From Zeugodacus cucurbitae (taxonomy: Eukaryota; Arthropoda; Insecta; Diptera; Tephritidae), in assembly GCF_028554725.1 (NCBI RefSeq), contig NC_071670.1:19348001-19412000 (forward strand): a DNA stretch of 64,000 nucleotides, given 5' to 3'. Position numbers and translations under genes: made by a program. The notes under the pieces are model-generated. The model was not told the origin of the DNA, did not search any database, and saw only the letters and a program-made list of their open reading frames with translations. Of the stretch, positions 11,640 through 23,897 are shown piece by piece. The first letter of the stretch is position 1, and each line of letters begins with the position of its first letter.

Positions 11640-11760
11640 AAATACATTTCTGGAGGTAGGAGTAAGAGACATTCGACTGCCGGCGAGTACCTTTTCTAAG
11701 TTTGGAAACATAAAGAGGACAAACGGTGCCAGATCTGGAGAATACGTCAGTTAGGGACCA
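11640..11760 (-). pseudogene. Mariner-type transposase relic
   Basis: The minus strand encodes TYSPDLAPFVLFMFPNLEK, matching the strongly conserved YSPDLAPxDxxLFPxLKK block (third catalytic aspartate region) of mariner DD34D transposases. The catalytic position is changed and the flanks do not stay in frame. Related sequence may continue to about 11460. A dead fragment. Confidence 0.65.
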
Positions 11761-13344
11761 AATCGTAGAATAGTTTGATCACTTTGGCATGGCGACTGCG
11801 AGGGTGGGAGCCGATGGGTTTTCAGGTGGTGGAGGTAAACTCCGCGTTGAATCGGCTCTCTAATTATTAGTAGAAATCTGAGACTGTTTTACACTTTTCC
11901 AAGAAACACAGGAAGCGGTAGCATTCACTCTTCCGGTAAATAGAACAGCATTCGCAATATTTGGAGCAGGGTCGCAGCAGGGGCGGTTTCGACTGTTATG
12001 TGGTCTCTGATGTGTATCAATGAAATAGTGCCAAACCCTGCGAGGACGGTAGCGCTTCTTGTCCTCATATTCAAGTAAAGTTTTCTTTTTGTTACGCTTA
12101 CTTGCGTACACATATACATTTTTTTCTTTCTCCCGCTTTGAACGTTATGTTAAACCTTCGAGGATCCCACTTTCGCATAACTTGTAGACAAGTACGAATG
12201 AATATAGTCAGATTTATGTAATCAGCAATATTATTTTTCGCGCGTACCACAAATCAGCATTTTAATTTATCTATGTACATACCAAATTGGTGAAGTGTGG
12301 AATGTGGCATTTTTCAAGTCATGCTTTGAGGTCAAGCTTATCTCCGAAATGTAGCATTCTAAGACGAACGACAAATAATTTGGTTGACGTTTGTTATTAT
12401 TATAAATTTAACCATACATTTTTGAAAGTCGAAATAATTGTATTATCTCCAAATAGTTGGAGCCTTTGTTTTTACTCGAGCTCAACACGATGCTTAAAGG
12501 TATTTTAATATTTTTTAAATAAACTTGGTGAAATATTAGTATGATAAATATATTTCGCATTCTAGCAGGCGTCAGAAGAGTAAGATTCAATAATATTACA
12601 TGACGGAACCTACTAAAATCGTCTCTCATTACCTTCCTACAGTTCGTGCCTAATTTGATTACTGTTGTCACATAATAAATTCTACAGAAAGAAGTCATGT
12701 TAGTTAGAGAAAAAATATAAAAACCTAAATGCTCATTATAATTTTCTAATTTATAGTGGCTCAAGGCATTCGGTTGCGCTCGTACCCTGCCCTTCCTTGT
12801 TTCTCATATTTGCGAGCCAACTTTCGCCAGTGTTTTTATCTGCTAATGCAGCACATGTTGTTCACATGCTAAGTAATGTACGTGTATATATGTGCATAAA
12901 TAAGTGCGAACAAAAATATGTAAGTATGTATGCCAATATAAAATAAATAACATTTGAAAACAACAACATCTATATATGTATAAAATACACTGATTAACAA
13001 TAATTTCGTTACATAAATAAATACTTATTTAAACTATGCAATTCATATCAATTAGCATTAGGAAATTAATTTGAACAAAAAGAGTCACTCGTAGTGTTCA
13101 TAACGAATAAGTCCATATTCTCATATGCTTTTAATTTCGAAGGAAGTCTTGTTAGTTAGTTAGTTAGTTCGGTAGTATTATACCTTGAAACACAGAGCTT
13201 CGTTTATGGACTATGCATTTAAGCCGCCATATCTGCATTGTGGACGTGGCTTAAAGTTTCTTCCTCGAATTGAAACAGACTCCAAACCCGGTCCTACTTT
13301 CACATAACTTGAAGTTGCAAATTATGTGCCCTCTGATTGCCCAG
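11761..13344. other. Noncoding region without a supported gene
   Basis: The minus-strand frames at 11860-12111 and 12408-12764 show no known domain. A short (GTTA)n run lies near 13150. No repeat family of this window is recognised here. Confidence 0.35.
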
Positions 13345-13595
13345 AAGCGTTCACGATGTCAACATACGATGAGACGACGCTAGGAGTTTTCGAGAGGAAT
13401 GTTTTGCGTAAGACGATGGAACGATGAGTTGTACGAGTATGCGATGACATTGATTTAGTTCAGCAAATAAAAAGACAGCGGTTACGCTGGCTAGGCCATG
13501 CTTTCCGAATCGACGAAAACGCTCCAGCTTTGAAAGTGTTGGATGCAGTACCCACCGGTGGAAGCAGAGGAAGGCATCCACTCCGTTGGAAATAT
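13345..13595 (+). mobile_element. RTE-like LINE fragment, 3' part
   Basis: Matches 'MSTSDETALGVFER', 'RRWNDELYEYDDIDLVQQ', 'RLRWLGH' and 'ALKVLDAVPTGGSRG' of the LINE C-terminus, with deletions between blocks. It stops inside the RWKDQV block, so the 3' tail is missing. Confidence 0.75.
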
Positions 13596-15029
13596 CTGGT
13601 TTACATATTTCGTTTTGGACTTAGCTTGAGTTGCTAATAGATAGTTTTAAGTCTACTAAGAGATGAATTTTCTATAATGCAGGACTGTTGTGTTTAGCAT
13701 ACTGAATTTAATATTCTGTTCTATGTATAAAGATCTTAAAAACCTAATTCTGTGGACTTATCGTTTATTGTGAACAGTCTAGTTGTCTCGCTGCTGTTAT
13801 TTTTCTCTTTCGATGACTACTTATTCTAATACCTATCTGTCTTCAATAATTTGCTGTTGACGAGTGTCAATTTAATAGACATACATACATTTTTTTAATA
13901 GATGAACACGAGTTCCTTAATCCAAAACAAAAATGACATTTCGTAGTAGATTTGTATTTGTTTTTGTTTTGTATGCATAATCGTGTAATATTTTCATTGA
14001 GTAATTTTATATATGTACATAAGTATATTAATTAATTAATGACCATCGAAAATAATAAAATTAGTAAATAAGCGCAAAAAGATTTTCTTGTACCCCGATG
14101 CACCTTACTACCATCGGACGCTGGTTATAACTATATACATATATGCACTACTCCTTAAAATGCACTTACATATGTATGTATATGTATATAAATATTTATA
14201 TAAAGGTTCAAATTTACGCAAAATAAGAACAAATGGTATTTTTAGACCACAGTATGAACAACGCATCAATTTGACTGGGTCAAAGTACCACTGATAGCTT
14301 CATATGTATAAAATGTATAAAAATATTTGCTTACGAGTATTAGTATTAGCTCAAATTAGAGACTAAAATATGGGTCAATGATCGGTTACTTACTTACATA
14401 TGTATGTAGACTCACTCGTGTATTGTATATATTTTGTTGACAACAATGAAATCAAATAAGAGCTGTGTATATAGAAATTGCGTTTGCTAAGCAAATAATA
14501 AAGTCCTTGAGTAGCAATCTAAGACGTTTGTCTTTATTTTGTATTCAAGTCAATACACTGGCATACATACACATGTACTCGTATATATATTTCGTATGCA
14601 TACTTCGGCATGTATACATTTTATTTTTATTATAGAAGTATAAATAAGTAAAATAACATCTCAGTGCAGGACTATAACCCTGTTTCTAACGATTTAATCC
14701 ATCGAATTTGATATATTGTTAAGAAACCGTCGGAAGCTGCTCTATCGTATGACTGCTGCCGTCAATTAATTTATTTCTTTCGTTATATAGTCTTTGGGTT
14801 CTAGCATTTCTCACTGCATTTTTTCATTTATCGCATAAAGATAAAAATTCATAGACTATGATTTCAGTGCGCCACGTGCGTTTTATGTGTGGCTTCGGTT
14901 CTAACTTCGGTGAAACGTGGTTCTGCTCCGCAATTTCGATCGCCTCTTTTAGAAGGCTTGATCTCTTGTTCACCCCTTTGGCCACGCTCCTGCGTCTTAA
15001 TATACACCACAGCAAGCAGGCTTAATAAT
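13596..15029. other. Noncoding AT-rich region
   Basis: Microsatellite-rich (ACATACAT-type repeats around 14120-14190 and 14560-14610). No supported gene. Confidence 0.4.
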
Positions 15030-15357
15030 TTTCTGAAACTTTGGATTGAGTAGGCAATTGAAAAGTAAAGTCCTCTCTCAACGAACAAAGACCAAAAACA
15101 ACAAGTCCCTAAACATTCCCGTCCCGAAACAATAGCTACGATAGGTCATGTGGTCAGGATGGATGAGAACACTCCAGTTCTGAGAGTAAACGATGCAGTA
15201 CTCGCCGTGGAAAGCAGAGGAAGAGGAAGACCTCCACTCCGTTTTAAAAATCAAGTGGAGAAGGTCCTTGCTGCACTTGGTATCATCAATTGGCGCCAAC
15301 AGCGAAGAGAAAAAACGAATAGCGCTAATATCAAATAAGCGGTGTCTACATCAGTAA
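15030..15357 (+). mobile_element. RTE-like LINE fragment with 3' end
   Basis: Covers the 'LSRQLKSKVLSQRTKT' region, then GHVVRMDENTP, GRGRPPLRFKNQVEKV and LGIINWRQ, and runs to AAGCGGTGTCTAC with an A-rich tail. The middle is deleted. Confidence 0.75.
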
Positions 15358-16549
15358 AGAAAAGAAAAAGAATCATAAAATTTAAAATTGTAGCCAATTA
15401 TCTACAAACTAAATTTATCAAAGTTCATTCTTAGTACTAGAGTACTGAAGTAAGTTCGAGCGATTAAAAAATAATAATGTGTCCGTATTGTCAATTAAGC
15501 GCTCTTAAGTTTGTTATTTACTTATTTAAGAATATGACATCGATCAATTAAAAGTGACCTTCCTGCCAAAGTATCAACAACATCAATAAACCAGATTAAT
15601 CACGGTTCGATAGAGCAAAATATAAATAATGAGGAATGCATATTTATGAGAAGGCGATAATTATAGATTCTTATTTATATGTATGGGTAATGGTTTTCAC
15701 AGGAAATTCAGAAATAAAGTCACGGGCATTATAACTTGTGCGAGTTATACAAATCGAGAAATTAATTAATCTATATCATAATAAAGTAAGGTATTACAAA
15801 TAACGAATTTAAAAACACTTCTAAAAAATCCGAAAAAACGCGGATACCTGTGTACCAGGGTTATACAATTAATGAACTTTATCTGAGCGCACGAATAGTA
15901 CTGGACAGCCAGCACTGGGCACTTGTATTGAGAAGTGTCTAGTTTGACAGTGGGTTTTAGGAGGTTGGAAATTGTTTGACTTTTTTTTTAACTTTACTAG
16001 ATATAACTGAAGGGTTTGTAAATGTCAGGCGGTATACTTTGTACCACACAGAGTGGAAATTCCAGTTCCGGTGCAGTCACTATAGGCCTCATAAAGGCCT
16101 AGGTGCGTATGGTATTTCGAAGGCCTTCCGAACAAAGCTGGATAGTATTAGAATAAATGAGTTTCCACAATATTTATATCGCCGCTGTCAGATACTGCCT
16201 CTAGAGGACAAACTCTTTTTTTTACTTTGGCGTGGGGTTTAAAGGAATTTAAAGGGACATTTTGTTTAAGTTGGTTGGACTTGAGACCCAAAGTGCGCTT
16301 AATGGCAGCGCAAATAGACCATATCCAGAAAAAAATCTTAATTTAGTACATCACACTGTCCCTTAACCTTTGACCCTAAATGGCACGGCAGTAGTGCGAT
16401 GAACTCGGCATGTGCCGCATACATTTCTAATGCACGATTCCATTCCATCAATGATGACATGATCGTACCAGTATTTCATTCAAATGAAGTGTAGTAATTC
16501 AATTCAATAATCTGTGGTTTCATAACAAGCAACCACAACCCTTAGGCAT
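15358..16549. other. Noncoding region
   Basis: AT-rich, then more mixed sequence after 15900. The 88-codon frame at 15976-16242 has no recognisable family. Confidence 0.35.
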
Positions 16550-18240
16550 CATTGATCATTGGCGCCATTGCGCAAAGTGCTAGGTGCGGAAGTGTGCGGT
16601 GGGTGCGAATTCACCATGCAGGCACGCGCCGCATTTATAATGGATCAGCATAAGAAGTCACAAATATAACTGTGTATGCATGTGGGTATTCGCCACGCAG
16701 TCAGCATTAAAACTGTCTGCGAGCGAGTCTATGTTGTTGGCGCCGTTGGTTACGTATGCGCCCGCGTGCATGAAGGCTCCGTACAAAGTCCGCAAAATTT
16801 CAATAGGACACAGTTGTTGTTGTTTATGTGTAAAACCTGGTATGCTCTTAATAATATGAATATCTAGAAATGCTGATAACTTTAGCGTTTGCAAAGATTA
16901 ATGCATTCCACTGCATTGGCGGAGCTGATTGTTTATATGTATGAAGGTGTGTATATTTGTATATGTATGCGCTTTAAAAAGCTGCTGAAGGATGCGGTGC
17001 GAAGTTGTTTACTCATGTGGCGTCGTCTAAAATTAGCATACCACGCTGTGGTCAGCCCGGCTTGTAGGCGCCATTCGTTAAGCAATTCATGTTGCTCGTC
17101 CATCTAAGACAAGTGCAACGTCTTGAGTTTGTACTCTGCTCCGCGTGTCTATAAATATTTTGATTTCAAACAAGCAAACACATACCTAAATATGTATATA
17201 TGGATTTATGTAGGTATTTGTGAATATGCAGAAATATTTTGATGTGCACTGCATGGGTTATACGAGTGTGTTCGTCAGTTGTTGTGGTATTTTTGCAGTC
17301 TTACTCTCCACTTAGTAGATAAGTATAAATATATGTATATAAATATGGGAATATATGTATATATCGCTGCGTTATCGCCTACGCGCGTATTTATGGAAAC
17401 TTTACCGCGCTGCATTAATTATCGCACATTTCAGCGCACTTACCGAACGTGCCTAGGAGCTACACTCGGCTGGCAGCCAGTGATTCAGGTCAATCGCATT
17501 GTTGCTCCTCGATGTCGTTTGTTATCAGCTGCAGTCTGCGCCGAGACTTTGTTTACCAACAGATCGCAACTGAGCTTTTCGCAATGAGTTGTCGATTAAT
17601 CACTGCAGCGCGTACTGTTTATAATTTTCGCGCGTTTTATTTTTGAGCTATTAAATACGCCTGCCTTCTGACGGCTGCTGCTGCCTACTAGTTTTGTGTC
17701 CGTCAGGGTTTCCCTCTATTCTTATTTTATTTTTTTCCTCACTATACATATACGACGAGTTACGTTCGCTCGCTTTTGGTGTGGATTGAAAATAGTAAAA
17801 TGCGGTTATTACTATAATACGGTTTTGAGTGCGGTTACTAGCGGTCTAAATAAAGCAAATCCATGTAAATGCATACATAAATATACTCGTGTATTGTAGT
17901 ATATTATGGCCGGCGCCTGGCAGTTTGTCTACAAAATTGCATACAGTATTACAATATCACGCAGCTGAGCAGTGATTGTATTGTTTGTTGAATTGCTGCT
18001 CTGCATCCGTATCCGCGCCTGCGTTACGCTCCGCCCATTGGTGTGTGTTTTTTTGAGCTGACCCGCAAACCAGCCAACAGATTGGTGGCAGTCGGCGCTG
18101 AGTTCAATTGGTGCGAGACGAATGTGGTAAACAAAATTGCGGTTTTGACTGATTTGTTTTGACATTTGCAGTGAATTCCTAAGAAATTTGTTGTTGAGTA
18201 TGTTTATTTTTAGCAATTAAGGTTTGCCGTAATTGATAAG
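16550..18240. promoter_or_regulatory. GC-richer island, candidate promoter or 5' exons
   Basis: The stretch is richer in G+C than its neighbours (patches near 16560-16640, 17000-17110, 17395-17690 and 18000-18130) and carries CTG/GCC-type triplets typical of fly leader sequences. Several overlapping short frames on both strands have no domain. I cannot define a transcript or a strand. Confidence 0.25.
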
Positions 18241-18439
18241 ATCACCATAGTAAGAGACTATTTAAAATTAGAATATACTTACGCTATGGTACATAATGTC
18301 ACATTGGAATGAGCGCTGGAAAAAATGTATGTACATCCAATTGCTGAATATCTTTTTTCCCTATGATAGATTCCGTCAAATAAGTACCCGGAAATTCTAA
18401 AATTAGTTAGTAATTAACAAATTTAGTTTGCGTGAAATT

Positions 18440-18640
18440 TTGTGTTTCAAACGAAATTTCTTGTGTCAAAACGTTGGAAATGTTGAAAAAAAACATTTTT
18501 TGATTCAACCATGTCTAAAACTCAAGTTTACGTTTGGTATAAATCGCACACAAAAGGTTGACTTGTTCCTAATGACGCCGGAAACAAACTAAACACACAG
18601 CAATACAAATTGATTAAGTAGAGGCTGACAGTTATGCCAA
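18440..18640 (+). pseudogene. Mariner-type transposase relic, N-terminal part
   Basis: A decayed frame reads CVKTLEMLKK then DSTMSKTQVYVWYKSHTKG, matching the helix-turn-helix (HTH_48) block of mariner/SETMAR transposases. Stops and small indels interrupt it. It is separated from a matching C-terminal relic at 19880 by about 1.2 kb of other sequence. Confidence 0.65.
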
Positions 18641-19879
18641 CCTGGGAAAATTTTTTCTAAATATTCTCAACCGGAAAATTTAAAATAAGAATTTTCGGTT
18701 ACTTATTTGACTAAATGTATACCGTATGAATTGAGCCATTTTCTATTAGAGTTTGCAAGGAGAATGGATGGATGCCTTACGAAACTTAGTCAAGTTTAAG
18801 TTAATATCAAGCATTAAAAAATCGGTGTATAAACTGAAAATCCTAAAAGTAGACGGCGAAATTACCGTTCAAATTAGGAAATTACATTAGAAATATTATG
18901 GATTCACGAATAAAGATGAGTGTTGATGGAAGGAAGAAATCAGAATTTCAAATCAGACATTTGTATGAAATATGCGAAAATTGCGACCAACTTTTCTCGA
19001 AAGAAATAAATATGGTTGGGCAACTTTTTTATTGCAAACATAATTATTCTACTTCTCATAGAAAATACTTCGAAAGTGTTTAATCGAGAACGCAAGTTTT
19101 TGAGTGTCTTAAAGGTGCTGGGATCATAGGATCGCCTCTGTTATAGTGATAATGAATAAATTACGTGAAGAAAATTATTTTGAGTATGCAATATGATGCC
19201 GGCAGATGTTAACCCAAAAACTGATTCTTTACGAAAATAATGGAAAACAAACTGACGCAAATACTTAAACTCAAATATTGTCTCCAAACGACTTGCCATG
19301 TATTGATTGAGATGAGATGAAAATTCCGATAATACCTTTTCGATCCAAATGTGGTTAGAATGCTGAAGTAACAGCACTTCCCGAGATAAAATCTGAGATA
19401 CTTTAGATAACCTATAATTGACTGTTGTAGGAATTGTGGGACTGCTCTCCGTCACTCTACACACGTCTGCGAGTATGACACGATTATCATTTAAGTAGCA
19501 TCGATATGGTCACCTGGATGTAGCATAACGCAGCAGAAAAATATTCAGATCTGTGTCAGGGTGCCACCTGTATGTGGGTGGACATACAGAATTACCCACA
19601 AGTAACTAAGTTTAATACTGTAGCATGTTGAACTCTAATTTATTGAGACTAGAACCGACAATCAATGAAACCATTACAACAATAACAGCATGACTATTAC
19701 TAACTCGTTTGGGATATACTGGACTCAGGAGGATAATAAGTATTATAAATGCTGATCCAAGTAGAGGTACTTTTTTCAATTGCCTTTCTTGATAGTTCAA
19801 GCGTGATTAGTGTGAAGCTGTTATGTTATTTTTGTTCTATATTGTCTGGCATTTACAAATTGTTCAACTTAGTTACGCT
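18641..19879. other. Sequence between the two mariner relics
   Basis: May hold degraded transposon sequence or a later insertion. The minus-strand 107-codon frame at 19141-19464 has no recognisable domain. Confidence 0.3.
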
Positions 19880-20405
19880 AAACTTATGGTCAACCATTTC
19901 AGGCTCAATGGGTATGAAAACAAGCAAAATTGCCACATTTGGGAGGAAGAGCAACCTGAAGATATTCAAGAGTTGTCATTTCATCCAGAAGGACAACGGT
20001 TTGGTGTGGTCCATATTTCTTCAACGTAACCGTCAATGTCGACCGTTATCACGTCATGATGACCAACTATTTGGCGCCTGAAATTGAAGGTCGTAATTTT
20101 GGCGACATTTGGTTTCAATATCAATCAATGGATTTATTGAGATACTACTAGATAATTTCACATTTTGGACCGTCGATTGACCACCAAGATTGTGTGGTAT
20201 TACACCATTAGATTTTTTCCTATGTAAATTCTAAAGTATATGCGGACAATCCCGCATCGATTCAGGCCTTGGAGCAAAACATCACGCGTATCATTCGCCA
20301 GTTACCAGTCGAAATGCTCGAACGATTCATCGAAAGTTGTACTCTACGAATGTATTATTTGAGACGTAGCCGTGAAAATGCCAAAGAATGTTCTATTGAA
20401 TGATA
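19880..20405 (+). pseudogene. Mariner/Tc3-like transposase relic, C-terminal part
   Basis: Shows LNGYENKQNCHIW and a broken 'LDFFLW' region, then SKVYADNPASIQALEQNI and LPVEMLERFIESCTLRMYYL. These are the catalytic-domain and C-terminal blocks of a DDE_3 (mariner-related) transposase common in insects. Several stops and frameshifts make it non-coding now. The Tigger element begins shortly downstream. Confidence 0.65.
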
Positions 20406-20463
20406 CTAAACATTCCCCATTAAATTTTAATTTTCTGTGTTTTTTTCTTTAAAAAAGTAGGTA

Positions 20464-22561
20464 CAGTATAAACACGGTAACCGCAACCCTCGATTCATGC
20501 AACACTATAAAACATAGCATTGTAACCTTTATAAGTGCAACTACTCAAAAATATTGACCTCAATAACTGCAACTTTACATCTAAATATGTTTTGCATCAG
20601 TTCTTTTTTGTCGGTTTCTTCTTATGGCATTTTATTGTTATGTATTCACAAACTGATCGTTGTTTTACCGTTGCTCTGTCGACTTTGCTGTTTTTTGTGT
20701 GCGTTAAGAGCAATTGTCAACAAATGACTTTCATTATCAGTTTATTTTGCAACACGCCAGTAGTGTTTTATGTGTAAAAGTCATGGTGGTCACAAAAAAA
20801 TTAATAAAACTAACAATTAAAGAAAAAACTGAAATTTTGGATAAACTAGAAAGTGGTGTATCGACAAAAGCTCTTTGTATTGATTATAAAGTTCACAAGT
20901 CGACAAGAACGATAATAAAGAAGAAAAAAGCTTATATACTTAAATATGCCACAAATATGGAAGCTGGGCCAGGAAAACGGCAAACCTTAAAATCTTGTGA
21001 ATACCCAAGAATGGAAAAGGCTCTCTACAAGTGGTTTTTGAAACAAAGGAGTGAAAATGTGCCTATATCCGTCGGTATCGTCAAAGCAAAAGCTCGCAAG
21101 CTCCATGAGAAAATAAGAAAAAAGGATGTTTTCATGCAAGTAATGGTTGGAGATCTAATTTCAAAAAGCGATATGGCCTCCGCCACTTGAAAATTTGTGG
21201 AGAGAAGCTTTCCAATAAGACAGCGTCCGTCGGCCCATTTGTAATACGTTTTAGAAATAAAATCAAGGAGATTGATCTTTCTGCAGAACAAATTTACAAT
21301 GCCGACGAGTCCGGATTGTTTTTCACGCAGATACCAGATAAAACGTTGGTGAGCTTCAAGGAATCATCTGCTCCTGGTCGGAAAGTTAGTAAGGAAAGAA
21401 TAACATTTCTCGCATGCACAAATGCTTCGGGTACGCACAAAGTTAAGCTCTTTGTCATTGGAAAAGCAAAAAACCCTAGAGCATTCAAAAATTTGCCCGT
21501 TGCCTACAAGGCTAACAAGAACTCGTGGATGACTTATTTGTTTTTCGAAGACTGGTTTCATCATACGTTTGTTCCTGAGGTGAGAAATACGAAATGTATT
21601 GAATTTTTGTTTAAAATTTATTTGTATTTTTTTGGATTGTTATAGGTACGCGAATTTCTAGAATCCAAGGGACTTCCAAAAAAGCCCTATTGGTCTTGGA
21701 TAACGCCCCGTGTCATCCTAAAGACAATGAGATGAAAAGTGATGATGGAATGATAACCGTTATGTGTCTTCCACCTAACTGTACCGCGATCCTCCAACCA
21801 ATGGACCAAAACGTTATTAACTTAACAAAAGTCTATTACAAAAAAAGTCTTTTGGAGCATTTAATAGGGAATAAAACCACTCATCTGGAGGAAAAATAAA
21901 GGAATTCAACTTAAGACATGCTATCTGTCTTCTTGCAAATTCATGGGAAAAAGGGTCAGCAAGCTCCATTCGTAAGTGCTGGAACATTTTAATGAAACCA
22001 GATGTTGAGTGGAGTGATGAGGACTATATTCCTCTCAGCATTCTAAAAAGAGAAATTGAAAATGAACGCGCAATCCTTGTATCAATGCTCCAAGAACTTG
22101 CACCAAATGATTCGTTCACAAATGAAGAGCTAAATGAATGGATGCACGAAAGTGTTGCTTATCAAGAAGTGGATAAAGAAGCCGTAGAAATTGAAAATTC
22201 TGATGATAGCGAAGCGGATGTTATTCCACCTCCTAAAATAAAAGGATCAGTTGCTATGCAATCTTTTAACACATGCATTCAGTGGGCTGAGGAAAACGAT
22301 ATTCCAATAAAAGACATTATATTTCTGAAAGAGCTTTGTGAAAGAGCTATAATAAAAACACTTAATAAGAAGAAAGTGCAGACAACAATACCCGATATGT
22401 TTAAAAAATAAAATTTTTAATAAAAAAATAAGCTTTCTATATCATAAAACGATTTTCATTTGTCATATTTCTTGCTATATATTTTTCCTCGTTGGGTGCA
22501 ACAAACTCAATAAGTGCAACTACCTAGATTTCTATTAGTTGCGATTACCGAGTTCGCACTG
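20464..22561 (+). mobile_element. Tigger/pogo-like DNA transposon, full length but decayed
   Basis: Both termini are present: CAGTATAAACACGGTAACCG at the left and, reverse-complemented, CAGTGCGAACTCGGTAATCG at the right, flanked by TA on each side (20462-20463 and 22562-22563). A related sub-terminal block, AATAAGTGCAACTAC-like, occurs near both ends. The 2.1-kb body codes for one transposase with an intron-like gap. Size, TIR start (CAGT), TA target and protein all fit the pogo/Tigger group. Confidence 0.9.
20783..22411 (+). pseudogene. Tigger/pogo-like transposase (CENP-B type), frameshifted
   Basis: Starts at the ATG at 20783 (MVVTKKLIKLTIKEK). Order: CENP-B/pipsqueak-type helix-turn-helix (about residues 5-60), a second Tc5-type DNA-binding domain, then the DDE_1 catalytic domain with aspartates in NADESGLFF, VLDNAPCHP and LQPMDQNV, and an acidic C-terminus. 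A 66-bp segment at 21580-21645 looks like a true intron (GTGAGA...TTATAG, phase 0). Frameshifts are seen near 21140 (before GWRSNFKKRYG), near 21685 (A-run before the second aspartate) and near 21893. The catalytic residues survive, but no continuous protein can be made. Confidence 0.85.
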
Positions 22562-22563
22562 TA

Positions 22564-23585
22564 ACTTCGAAATGGATCACACTTTACATGGTATATGGGG
22601 CCTGGACCGTTTTCAGTCATTTTCACCACCAAGCGTTATAATATCCAATAGTATACGATCACTTAATTGTTATATGATATTTCACACATCTCCTCTGAAT
22701 TTCTTTAGAATATCTGAGTGATTAACATATTTTTATACTTGATGAAACTTGGTACACTTATTTCTTGGCACCATAGGAATGTTGCTTTCGAAGGTTGAGC
22801 AAAATCGGACGACTGCCACGCCCACAAAATGGCGAAAACCGAAAACACATAAAGTGCCATAACTAAGCCATAAATAAAGCTATTGGTAAGAAATTGAATT
22901 TGGTATGAAGGATCGCACTATGAAGGGGCATATTTGGATGAATTTGGAGAAGTGGGCGTGGCCCCGCCCCCAAATAGGTTTTTTCTACATATCTCGCAAA
23001 CCAATAGAGCTATATAAACCAAACTTTCTGCAGTCGTTTTTTTAGCCACTTCTTAATACAATTCAAAAATGAAAATTACTAAAAGTGGGTTAACTCACTA
23101 ACGAAAAATGTTAGAAACACTAAATTTCACATAAGAAATGACAGATTTTTTTTACAAAATGGAAAATGGGCGTGGTATCGCCCACTTTTGGGTCAAAAAC
23201 CATATCTCAGGAACTGCTCGACAGATTTCAATGAATGTTTCCTTACCTCCCAATAATATGTTGTGAAAAATGGCCAAATCGCTTCACAACCACGCCTCCT
23301 TCCTATATACCAGAACTTTTAAGACGATCTGAATCGTTTATTTTACAATATATAAAGTGAGCACTAGTGAAGATATCGGTGCAGAACTTTGCACAAATAC
23401 TATGTTAATAGTGTGGCAGCCCCATTCTAAAAATCGCCAAAATCGGACCATAGGTTTTCAAGGTCCCATACATATATCGAACATGAAGACCTCGTGGCTT
23501 CTAAGCTAATATTAGGGTTTCCAACTTTCAATGGACTTTATTCAATATATAGGACGAATATGTGGACAACTACACAAATCGTCAG
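22564..23585 (-). repeat. ACAAGTAAGG repeat family, copy C (composite)
   Basis: The first ~170 bp (to about 22735) match the family's left arm in plus orientation. The rest, to about 23585, matches it in minus orientation (GTGGCCCCGCCCCCAAATAGG, and CATATCTCAGGAACT on the plus strand). Both terminal signatures are lost. Confidence 0.7.
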
Positions 23586-23658
23586 ATAAAACTAACCCAA
23601 ATTTCCTAAAATGCACGAGTGTTTCTCCGAAATTTATTAAAACTAAGGCACCGTTACC

Positions 23659-23711
23659 TTAGTTCGGCTATAACCGCGTAAGCGGTTTCTACGCCAGTTA
23701 AGAAGAAGAAG
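23659..23711 (+). mobile_element. 53-bp RTE-like LINE insertion with 14-bp target duplication
   Basis: The insert is the extreme 3' end of the LINE (CCGCGTAAGCGGTTTCTACG, CCAGTTAAGAAGAAGAAG) and nothing else. The 14-bp AAGGCACCGTTACC occurs directly before it (23645-23658) and after it (23712-23725), which is a perfect target-site duplication. Confidence 0.9.
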
Positions 23712-23897
23712 AAGGCACCGTTACCAAAAACTATAATATAACAATTGAATGTCGCAAGTACTGCGTACATAATGTAAAATATTTCTTTGTTGCAAGAATC
23801 GAGGTACCACTGTAGTAAAATAGGTTTTATTAAGGGATGAATCAATGATGTTCTTGACATATATATAACAGATCAATACCAGTAGTGTAAACCATCA

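Noticed and set aside
12408..12764. 118-codon minus-strand frame as a gene
   Set aside because: No domain, no signal, no splice context, AT-driven composition.
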